Position numbers and translations under genes: made by a program. This document shows, piece by piece, positions 58,339-64,000 of a stretch of DNA of 64,000 bases; position 1 is the stretch's first letter, and every line of letters begins with the position of its first letter. The stretch is from Actinophytocola sp036378875. Lineage in GTDB: Bacteria; Actinomycetota; Actinomycetes; Mycobacteriales; Pseudonocardiaceae. The notes beneath the pieces were generated by a model. That model was not told the DNA's origin. It was given only the letters and a program-made list of their open reading frames with translations, and searched no databases. The stretch is from the NCBI RefSeq assembly GCF_036378875.1, contig NZ_DASUVO010000073.1:186001-250000 (forward strand). Direction: 5' to 3'.

Positions 58339-59679
58339 TCACACTCCCCGCAGCAGGGTGTCGTCAGGGGATTTCGTGGACCACTCGATGAACGAGGCCA
58401 ACTGGTCGGTGGATCGCACCTGGCGCAGGCGGTCGAGGATGCGCTGGCTGCGCCACGCGATCAGGCTCAGGTTCGGGTCGGCGAGGCCGCGCTGCTCGCG
58501 GGCGGCGTTCTGGAGGAAGATGTTGCGGTCGGGCGGGCCGTCCCAGCGGATGGCGAAGTCCTGGTCGATCTGGTACTCGTCGCCCACCCTCGCCAGCCGT
58601 CCGGCCAGCGGCGCGAGGAAGTCGGTCGCGGCCGGGCGAAAGCCGGTGGCCCAGACGATCGTGTCCACCTCGAAGTGCTCGACGGCGTCGGGCCGGTCGT
58701 TGGGGACGGTCCGAATGGCCCAGCCGGAGCCGTAGTCGGTCACCTCGGTGACGCAGCGGTTCGGGAGGAACGTGAGCAGGTCGGTGTTGCCGTGGATGAA
58801 CCGGTGCACGTAGCCGCGCTGGTAGATCTCGCGCAGCGTGGACTCGGAGATCCCGTCGCTGGTCAGCACGTTCTGACTGTTGATCGCCTTGCGGGTGGCC
58901 ATGTCGAGGCTGGAGAAGTAATCCGAATAACTCGGCGTATAGTATTCGTTGGTGAACGGAGTGTCATCGATCGGGAAATAGTTTCCCCGTCGCGACACCC
59001 ACGTCACCCGGCGGGGCAGGTCCTTGGGTGGGCGCGAGATGAGGTCCAGAAATGCCTCCGCGCCGGACTGGCCACCGCCGATCACCGCCGCCCGTTTACC
59101 GTGCAGCCCCTTCGCCTTGTCGACGAACTCGCTGACGTGGAATTGTGTTTCGCCGAGCTTGTCCCGGCCTGGCGTCGGCACCCACGGCTGGCTTCCGACC
59201 CCGATCACGATGTTCTCGGCGGTTACCACGCGACGGTTGGTCTCGACGACGAAGTGTTCGTCGAACTCGACGCCGAGCACCTCCTCGCCGAATGCGACGT
59301 TCTCGTTCTTCTGGCTCGCCCAGGCCATGTAGTTGCGGAATTCCTGGCGTGGCACGGCGTCGAACTGCGCGTTGACGAAGTGGTATATCTTGCCCTGTTC
59401 GTGCAGGTAGGCCAGGAACGAGAACGGGCTCGTCGGGTCGGACAGCACGACAAGGTCCTTGAACAGCGAGACCTGTAGCGAGGATCCGGGCACCTGCTGG
59501 CCGTCATGCCAGTCGAACACGGGTTTCTTGTCCAGAAAGAGGTTAGTCACGTCTGGATGACCGTGTAACAACGATGCCAAGCTGAGATTGGCGGGTCCTA
59601 CTCCGATGCCAATACATCGGTACTGTGCCTGCGTCGAGCTACGCCCCCCTGACCCGCGAAAATCGCCAGGTAATCCCAC
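58339..59679 (-). CDS. L-lysine/L-ornithine N-monooxygenase (N6-hydroxylase)
   Basis: 446 residues using GTG 59679, nine bases after GGGGTGG; GTG 59691 or TTG 59712 are alternatives because the family begins only ~10 residues before its FAD motif. FAD site CIGIGVGPANLSLASLL; substrate side GSSLQVSLFKDLVVLSDPTSPFSFLAYL; NADPH site AAVIGGGQSGAEAFLDL; and DTIVWATGFRPA near the end. The family hydroxylates the side-chain amine of lysine or ornithine. The downstream cupin-MetRS and saccharopine genes strongly favour lysine. It is the first gene of the 15-gene operon, six bases before the oxidase gene. Confidence 0.93.
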   Translation of the reverse strand: MGLPGDFRGSGGRSSTQAQYRCIGIGVGPANLSLASLLHGHPDVTNLFLDKKPVFDWHDGQQVPGSSLQVSLFKDLVVLSDPTSPFSFLAYLHEQGKIYHFVNAQFDAVPRQEFRNYMAWASQKNENVAFGEEVLGVEFDEHFVVETNRRVVTAENIVIGVGSQPWVPTPGRDKLGETQFHVSEFVDKAKGLHGKRAAVIGGGQSGAEAFLDLISRPPKDLPRRVTWVSRRGNYFPIDDTPFTNEYYTPSYSDYFSSLDMATRKAINSQNVLTSDGISESTLREIYQRGYVHRFIHGNTDLLTFLPNRCVTEVTDYGSGWAIRTVPNDRPDAVEHFEVDTIVWATGFRPAATDFLAPLAGRLARVGDEYQIDQDFAIRWDGPPDRNIFLQNAAREQRGLADPNLSLIAWRSQRILDRLRQVRSTDQLASFIEWSTKSPDDTLLRGV

Positions 59680-60086
59680 GACGGTAACCACCCCTAACGC
59701 TGGTCGTCGCAAAAAGTAAGGTCAACACGATCGCGGCGATGTCGCGGAAAGGGATTCCCCTAAAAGTGCGCCGTGGTGGCCTTGCCCCCAAGGCAGGGTA
59801 ACAGACGGGATAGGGGCTGCCCACACGTTTGTTCACCGGACATGATAAATGGGCCGAACGCAGTAGCTCGGGTTACCACGCCGGTCGTTAAAGATCCGAA
59901 TCATACGGTCATGATGACCAATGAAATATCCCTTCGACTACACCTGGCGCGAGATCCGGCGGCCCTTCGGAGCAGTCGGCTTGCTTCGCATCGGATCAAC
60001 CGTGTTGGTGTAACTGGGGGGATTTCCCGTCATGCGTCGCTGGCGTGCGTATTCCTCGCCGAGCAGCTCGGCCCGATCTCGATCAT
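59680..60086. other. Intergenic region upstream of the hydrazine operon
   Basis: About 580 bases separate the N-hydroxylase start from the next gene, ending with the hairpin at 60087-60111. The strand facing the operon contains TTGACC near 59725-59730 (reverse strand) without a convincing -10 box, and a small GCCTTG-CCCC-CAAGGC hairpin at 59779-59794. Bases 59870-59950 are AT-richer than the surroundings. No convincing coding frame, iron box or regulator site was found. Confidence 0.4.
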
Positions 60087-60111
60087 GACATGACACAGGG
60101 AGTGTCATGTC
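60087..60111. terminator. Perfect hairpin upstream of the F420-reductase-like gene
   Basis: GACATGACAC-AGGGA-GTGTCATGTC: ten-base perfect stem with a five-base loop and no T tract. It could be an actinomycete intrinsic terminator or an operator for the gene starting at 60258. Confidence 0.5.
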
Positions 60112-60257
60112 GTCCACCCGAGTTCCGCGGCGTTGACCGCGGCGACCGCTGACGGTGGTGACCAGCGCGCTGTAAACGGGCAGATCACCCCCTCGACTGG
60201 CCGACGTCGTCCAGGTGGGCGATGATCGGACCGTCCTCTGTGGAGAGGAGTGTCCAC

Positions 60258-60938
60258 ATGCGTATCGCGGTTCTGGGTACGGGGATGGTCGGACAGGCGC
60301 TGGCGGGCCGGTTGGCCGAGTTGGGTCACGAGGTGACCACGGGCACCCGCGACCCCGCCGACACTCTTGCCCGCACCGAGCCGGACGCGATGGGTAACCC
60401 GCCCTACCGGGAGTGGGCCGATGCGCACCCGCAGGTGCGGCTGGCCACCTTCGCCGAGGCCGCGGCGGGTGCCGACCTGGTCGTCAACGCGACCTCCGGG
60501 CAGGTGTCGATGGCCGCGCTGACCGCGGCCGGGCGGGACAACCTGGCGGGCAAGGTCCTGGTGGACGTCGCCAACCCGCTGGACTCCTCGGCCGGCTTCC
60601 CGCCCACCCTGTTCGTCAAGGACACCTACTCCCTCGGCGAGCAGATCCAGGTCGCGTTCCCCGAGGCGAAAGTGGTCAAGACGCTCAACACGATGACGGC
60701 CTCGCTGATGGTCCACCCCACACAGTTGTCCGACGGCGAGCACACGGTCTTCGTGTCCGGCAACGACGTGGACGCCAAGCAGACCACCATCGCGCTGCTG
60801 GAGAGCTTCGGCCACACCGACGTGATCGACCTCGGCGACATCTCCACCGCGCGGGGAGCGGAGACGCTGCTGCCGATCTGGCTGCGCCTCATGACCGCCG
60901 TCAACACACCGATCTTCAACTTCAAGATCGTCCGCTGA
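60258..60938 (+). CDS. NADPH:F420 reductase-like / NAD-binding oxidoreductase
   Basis: 226 residues from ATG 60258, with GAGAGGAG upstream. N-terminal dinucleotide fold MRIAVLGTGMVGQALAGRLAELGHEVTTGTRDP, then DLVVNATSGQVSMAAL, VLVDVANPLD, KVVKTLNTMTASLMVHP and a C-terminal LPIWLRLMTAVNTPIFNFKIV. This is the F420H2:NADP+ oxidoreductase/proC-like fold; many actinomycete homologues lack demonstrated F420 use. It stands alone and is convergent with a membrane protein gene only six bases away. Confidence 0.85.
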   Translation: MRIAVLGTGMVGQALAGRLAELGHEVTTGTRDPADTLARTEPDAMGNPPYREWADAHPQVRLATFAEAAAGADLVVNATSGQVSMAALTAAGRDNLAGKVLVDVANPLDSSAGFPPTLFVKDTYSLGEQIQVAFPEAKVVKTLNTMTASLMVHPTQLSDGEHTVFVSGNDVDAKQTTIALLESFGHTDVIDLGDISTARGAETLLPIWLRLMTAVNTPIFNFKIVR

Positions 60939-60944
60939 CCGCTG

Positions 60945-61529
60945 TTACATTCGGGCGGAGTCTGGCGCGGGGCGGCGTCGCGCCATGAGAAAGATGCCGG
61001 CCGCGGCGGGGACGATCGTCCAGGCCACCCGGCTGGACCGCCTGCCGGCGCATTCGGCGAGTCGTTGATCGGTGTCGGTCTCGGGACTCAGGAGTCCCGG
61101 ACTGGTGGGGATGAGCGCCGAGCCGCACCAGGCGTCGGTTCGATCGTCGGACTGGGGCAGCAACAGCAGGGCGCTGGCGAGGGCGAGCAGCGCCAGACCG
61201 CCGGCGGTGGGCCCGTCCAGGTAACGGCCGGATCGACGCATGAGGCCGGGAATCACCAGAAACCCGCCGATCGTCAGCACCGCGAGCGATGCGGTCCAAC
61301 GCTCACCCCGAGCGGCGACGCACATCTCGGTCTGCAGGGCGTAGTCGTCGGAGCCGCCGCCGGGCTTCACGGCGATCCCACAGCCGGGCTCGCCATACCT
61401 GGCAGGCCCACTGACCGGCGTGACCAACATGATCACGGCGATGACCACCACCAACCCGCCCGCGACGAACCACGGTGTACCCGCCCACCGGGACACCGCG
61501 GTCTCGGTCGCTCGGTGATCGGTCGTCAT
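60945..61529 (-). CDS. Hypothetical membrane protein
   Basis: 194 residues from ATG 61529, preceded by TTGGGAG. About four hydrophobic segments: FVAGGLVVVIAVIMLVTPV, AVLTIGGFLVIPGLM, GGLALLALASALLLLP and VAWTIVPAAAGIFLMA. Outside loops hold four Cys (GCGIAV, EMCVAA, WCGSAL, ECAGRR), suggesting disulfides. No family recognised. It converges on the F420-reductase-like gene with no room for a separate terminator. Confidence 0.65.
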   Translation of the reverse strand: MTTDHRATETAVSRWAGTPWFVAGGLVVVIAVIMLVTPVSGPARYGEPGCGIAVKPGGGSDDYALQTEMCVAARGERWTASLAVLTIGGFLVIPGLMRRSGRYLDGPTAGGLALLALASALLLLPQSDDRTDAWCGSALIPTSPGLLSPETDTDQRLAECAGRRSSRVAWTIVPAAAGIFLMARRRPAPDSARM

Positions 61530-61669
61530 GTCAACGGCTCCCAACGTCGGCCGGCTCGCGTCAGCCAGATGCTAGGACGCCGGACCATGAACGGTGTGGG
61601 AACGACAATTTCCCAAAACAGGTGCGGTGAGCGCGAAGGTTCGCTACCTGTTTGCGCATGAGGTGCTCC

Positions 61670-61737
61670 GGCCGGTGTCCTGAAAGACGCGATCGGGACG
61701 TTCAACGACATGAGCGCGTCATTCAGGACACTGCCCG
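61670..61737. repeat. Dispersed 68-base palindromic intergenic repeat, copy 3
   Basis: Same unit as at 10194-10261 and 40358-40425, here GGCCGGTGTCCTGAAAG to GGACACTGCCCG. The arm changes are partly compensatory: CCTGAA on the left pairs with TTCAGG on the right, where the other copies have CATGAA and TTCGAG. Arms GTGTCCTGAAAGACGCG and CGCGTCATTCAGGACAC pair at 16 of 17 positions, so this copy has the longest stem. Confidence 0.88.
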
Positions 61738-61752
61738 TGGGCCGGGCCTTGG

Positions 61753-61797
61753 TGAAGGGAGCCTTCCTCACCGCGGGCGTGAGGAAGGCTCCCTTCA
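61753..61797. repeat. 19-base perfect palindromic hairpin
   Basis: TGAAGGGAGCCTTCCTCAC, loop CGCGGGC, then the exact reverse complement. No T tract. It lies 15 bases after repeat copy 3 in the 424-base gap between two - strand genes. It is typical of the abundant intergenic hairpins of Pseudonocardiales and possibly a terminator for the gene at 61954-62679. Confidence 0.75.
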
Positions 61798-61820
61798 TCG
61801 CGTGGCCGCCGGCTCGAGCT

Positions 61821-61900
61821 GGCCGCTTCGCGGGGCTTCGCCGGGCCGCTTCGCCGGGCCGCTTCGCGGGCTTCGCCGGGCCGCTTCGCGGGCTTCGCCC
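61821..61900. repeat. GC-rich imperfect tandem repeat
   Basis: Four close copies of GGCCGCTTCGC followed by variants of GGGCTTCGCC, spaced 13 to 22 bases apart. It directly follows the hairpin at 61753-61797. The unit contains small self-complementary parts. No coding sense is apparent. Confidence 0.7.
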
Positions 61901-61953
61901 GCTCAGTCGGCCTCCCCGCCTCCCATCGTCCGAGCGAGCCGGTGAACATGGCA

Positions 61954-62679
61954 TCAGACCCGCAGGATCGCCGCGAGTTTTCTGGCGAAGCGGCCGCCTC
62001 TGGCGATGGCGAGAGCGCCGAACAGCACGACCACCCACGGCACCAGTGCCACGCTCCTTCCTTCCGTCGCGACCGCATAGATCAGCACCGACAGGAACAG
62101 CAGGATGCTCAGCGTGAAACTCAGACCCCTCCAGAACCTCATCTCGGAATCGTTGTTGACGTAGTAGTTGATGACGAAGCCCACGACGGAGAACGCGAAT
62201 ACGAAAGCCACCTGAATGTCCAGTGACGTGACGAACAGCGTCTGCGCCCTCGTGGACCCCTCCGGGAGTTTCGCGTCGGGATTGAGGAGGTAGTAGCCGA
62301 ACAGGTTTCCCCTTGCCCAGGCCAACGCGGTCAGCGCCGCGGACACGAGGCAGGTGACGCCGCCGACCGGGTGCTCCCACAGGAAACAGATGACCAGTCC
62401 ACAGGTGAGGGTCATGGCGGTGATCGCGTGCGGCAGGGTTGTCGCGCGTAGCCACCAGCCCGAGCCCGCCGCGAGGAGCAGCATGATGCCGCTCGCGACG
62501 ACCCAGGTCTTCCTGGCGTGCTCGGTGCCGCCCGCCATGCTCAGCAGGTACTCGACGACCCAGTGCCCCAGGCATTTCGGCTCGCCGAACTTGCGTCGGG
62601 TGGCTCGGCGGCCGCACGGCGTCGCCGCTTCCCCGTCCGCTGCTCGGACGTAGGCGCAGGAGAAACCGAGTGTTCTCAC
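61954..62679 (-). CDS. Hypothetical multi-pass membrane protein partnered with the ParA-like ATPase
   Basis: 241 residues from GTG 62679, overlapping the stop of the ParA-like gene (GTGA). A Cys-containing cytoplasmic start (GFSCAYV, ATPCGRR, EPKCLGHWV) precedes about six membrane segments (WVVASGIMLLLAAGSGWWL, LTCGLVICFLW, FVFAFSVVGFVINYYV, FTLSILLFLSVLIYAV, VALVPWVVVLFGALAIA). I do not recognise the family. Translational coupling to a membrane-tailed ParA/MinD ATPase implies that the two proteins form one membrane complex. Confidence 0.7.
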   Translation of the reverse strand: MRTLGFSCAYVRAADGEAATPCGRRATRRKFGEPKCLGHWVVEYLLSMAGGTEHARKTWVVASGIMLLLAAGSGWWLRATTLPHAITAMTLTCGLVICFLWEHPVGGVTCLVSAALTALAWARGNLFGYYLLNPDAKLPEGSTRAQTLFVTSLDIQVAFVFAFSVVGFVINYYVNNDSEMRFWRGLSFTLSILLFLSVLIYAVATEGRSVALVPWVVVLFGALAIARGGRFARKLAAILRV

Positions 62680-64000
62680 CCTGACACCTCATACGACGGG
62701 CTGGGCGGGAGTTGGCTCGCACGCGCCGCGACCACCTGTTTGTGCAGCCAGTGGATCGCGGCGCGGCGGCTGGACTGCCAGACCTTCCACCAGGGACCCT
62801 CGGTGAGCGGCACGGAGAACCACCGCTTGAGCTCGTCCACCGAGACGGCATGCCGCGCCACCTCGCTGACCACCCTGCGTCGGCGGCGCCACAGCAGTCT
62901 GCCGACGATGTTGCCGAACATGGCGAGCCCCGAGATGGCGACCAGGGTGATCGCGAACCACTGCGGCAGGAAGGAGGAGTCCTCCTCCGGCTTCTCGGCC
63001 TGGATGTGCATGAGCATGCTGGTGAGACCGGTGGCCAGTATCGCCAGGTAGACGGCCGCGACAAAGTAGGAACGGCGTATCGTTCGACCGAGCGACTCCC
63101 GGGTGACCTCCGCCCAGCCGGGGTTGTTGACGAGCCACAAGGACCACTTGCTGAACCGGTCCCATTCGCTCGGCAGGAAATCTCTGTGCTGGCCGTCGCA
63201 GCCGTTACGGTCGGACGCGACGAGGATCTCGTGCCAGGCGTGGCTCAGGTCGTCGTAGCCGAGCTCGAAGTTCGGGCGGCCCTCTTCCCAGTCCTGGAAG
63301 AGCTTGCGGTCGAAGGGCAACCAGTGGAAGCTCTTGCCGTAACCGGGATCTCCCCAGTGGCGCACCAGAGCTTCCCTGCTCGGCACTCGGTTGACCACCG
63401 TCTCGACGCGCATCCGGTTGAAGTCCTCGACGGTCTGTGCGCAGTTGCTCAGGATGGTTTCCCGTGAGTCCTTCGCGCCGGCTCTCGCGGCGGCCACGAC
63501 GAACGGGTGGTGCGCGGCGGTGATGGCGTTGACGACGAGTGGGTCGAACTGCGCGCCACAGTCGATGACGACACAACTCGCACCCTGCCGGATGCCCCTG
63601 TCGAACGCCGCGTCGAGGATCTGCCTGCACACCGTGTTGGAGCGGCGGTCCTTGATCTCGGCGACGAGGTTGAACACGAACAGCTTGTCGCTCGTCCGCG
63701 CGGCGGGCAGCAGGAGGATCTTCCCGCAGTCGAACCGCTTCAGGTACTCCGGGGTGACGTCGAGCAACCGGTCGTTGAGATGGCGTTGCTGGGTGCGGGT
63801 CGGTTCCTTGGAGAACGCCGCCACGTGGTCGGAGAAGGTGCGGACCGACCCGACGTCGACCTTGGCCCGCTGGCACCACTCGCTCGTGCCGCCGTGCTGG
63901 GCGATGTCGGCGTCGAGGTAGAGGACGTTGTTGCCGGACTCGGCCAACAGTTCGGCGGTCATCATCGCCAGCGTCGTCTTGCCGACACCACCGGACGTCC
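62676..64000 (-). CDS. ParA/MinD-type ATPase with C-terminal membrane domain (5' truncated)
   Basis: The last ~440 residues are visible; the start lies beyond the window. The frame opens at the window edge with the deviant Walker A TSGGVGKTTLAMMTAELLAE, then YLDADIAQHGGTSEW (switch I region) and SCVVIDCGAQFDPLVVNAI (Walker B type). The ATPase is followed by a linker containing the PSEWDRFSKWSLWLVNNPGW region and two hydrophobic segments (SYFVAAVYLAILATGLTSML and FAITLVAISGLAMFGNIVGRLLW), then a basic tail. ParA/MinD proteins normally reach the membrane through a short amphipathic helix; a built-in transmembrane hairpin is unusual. It may drive localisation or a conflict-type system; the function is unknown. 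Confidence 0.8.
   Translation of the reverse strand, partial: TSGGVGKTTLAMMTAELLAESGNNVLYLDADIAQHGGTSEWCQRAKVDVGSVRTFSDHVAAFSKEPTRTQQRHLNDRLLDVTPEYLKRFDCGKILLLPAARTSDKLFVFNLVAEIKDRRSNTVCRQILDAAFDRGIRQGASCVVIDCGAQFDPLVVNAITAAHHPFVVAAARAGAKDSRETILSNCAQTVEDFNRMRVETVVNRVPSREALVRHWGDPGYGKSFHWLPFDRKLFQDWEEGRPNFELGYDDLSHAWHEILVASDRNGCDGQHRDFLPSEWDRFSKWSLWLVNNPGWAEVTRESLGRTIRRSYFVAAVYLAILATGLTSMLMHIQAEKPEEDSSFLPQWFAITLVAISGLAMFGNIVGRLLWRRRRRVVSEVARHAVSVDELKRWFSVPLTEGPWWKVWQSSRRAAIHWLHKQVVAARASQLPPSPSYEVSG

Noticed and set aside
31004..59679. Classical siderophore cluster (hydroxamate plus thiazoline)
   Set aside because: N-hydroxylase, GNAT and Cy-A-T would fit, but there is no salicylate/DHB gene, no ferri-siderophore uptake system and no recognisable iron box; the cupin-MetRS and FAD oxidase explain the hydroxylase better. 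It cannot be fully excluded as a metal-binding product.
59773..60093. 106-codon + strand frame upstream of the F420-reductase-like gene
   Set aside because: GTG start without a ribosome binding site, and composition unlike proteins of this genome.

Overview
The window is a contiguous stretch of very GC-rich actinomycete chromosome. Gene style (GTG starts, ATGA/GTGA start-stop overlaps, SGNH hydrolase, AfsR-like STAND regulator, DasR sites, ESX substrates, F420-reductase-like oxidoreductase) and several dispersed palindromic intergenic repeats point to Pseudonocardiales (Lentzea, Saccharothrix, Amycolatopsis or Kutzneria type). The genus cannot be fixed from sequence reading alone. No rRNA, tRNA, CRISPR array, IS element or prophage was recognised.

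Layout. 1-2 kb: the end of ribB and two small membrane-anchored proteins. 2-6.5 kb: an AfsR-like NB-ARC/TPR regulator, a degenerate nucleotidyl-cyclase-like protein, and an ESX-type pair whose second member ends in an HNH-type (YHH) nuclease toxin domain. 6.6-8.6 kb: a GH18 chitinase and a small secreted peptide, both with DasR-type operators. 8.6-20 kb: accessory metabolism. This holds an ankyrin protein, SoxR with its box and an NmrA-type target, an IclR/reductase/P450 set, an AlkZ-like winged-helix protein, a TetR/SGNH/MFS set in which the MFS gene is frameshifted, and a secreted TAP-like hydrolase.

20.1-30.5 kb is a glycan-utilisation locus under a GntR/FCD regulator. It encodes an enolase-superfamily sugar-acid dehydratase, a secreted GH27 alpha-galactosidase with FN3 and CBM, two ABC permeases, a GH95 fucosidase/galactosidase, an acetylxylan-esterase-like enzyme and a lipoprotein binding protein. 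No transporter ATPase is encoded, so a shared MsiK-type ATPase is implied.

31.0-59.7 kb is the prize: a biosynthetic gene cluster of about 19 genes. The + strand arm is an exporter, NRPS C-A-T, NRPS C-A-T-TE and a conserved unknown. The - strand arm is an almost seamless 15-gene operon. It begins with the three-enzyme hydrazine cassette known in outline from s56-p1 and triacsin biosynthesis (lysine N6-hydroxylase, FAD amine oxidase, cupin-MetRS hydrazine synthetase). Here the synthetase carries an extra C-terminal carrier-protein domain. Next come an NRPS with TubC docking, Cy, A (Cys-like code) and T domains; an acyl-ACP ligase, ACP and GNAT trio; a C45 acyltransferase/hydrolase; a type II thioesterase; an isocitrate-lyase-family enzyme; a KASIII-like enzyme; a large haem-oxygenase-like di-iron oxidase; a P450; and two saccharopine dehydrogenases. 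The last pair could convert the aminoadipate semialdehyde released when the hydrazine is cut from lysine back into lysine, closing a lysine-as-nitrogen-carrier cycle. The product is unknown; I infer a hydrazine-derived (N-N) thiazoline-containing nonribosomal peptide.

60-64 kb: a NADPH:F420 reductase-like protein, two membrane proteins, a repeat-rich intergenic region, and the 3' part of a ParA/MinD-type ATPase with C-terminal membrane segments, cut by the window end.
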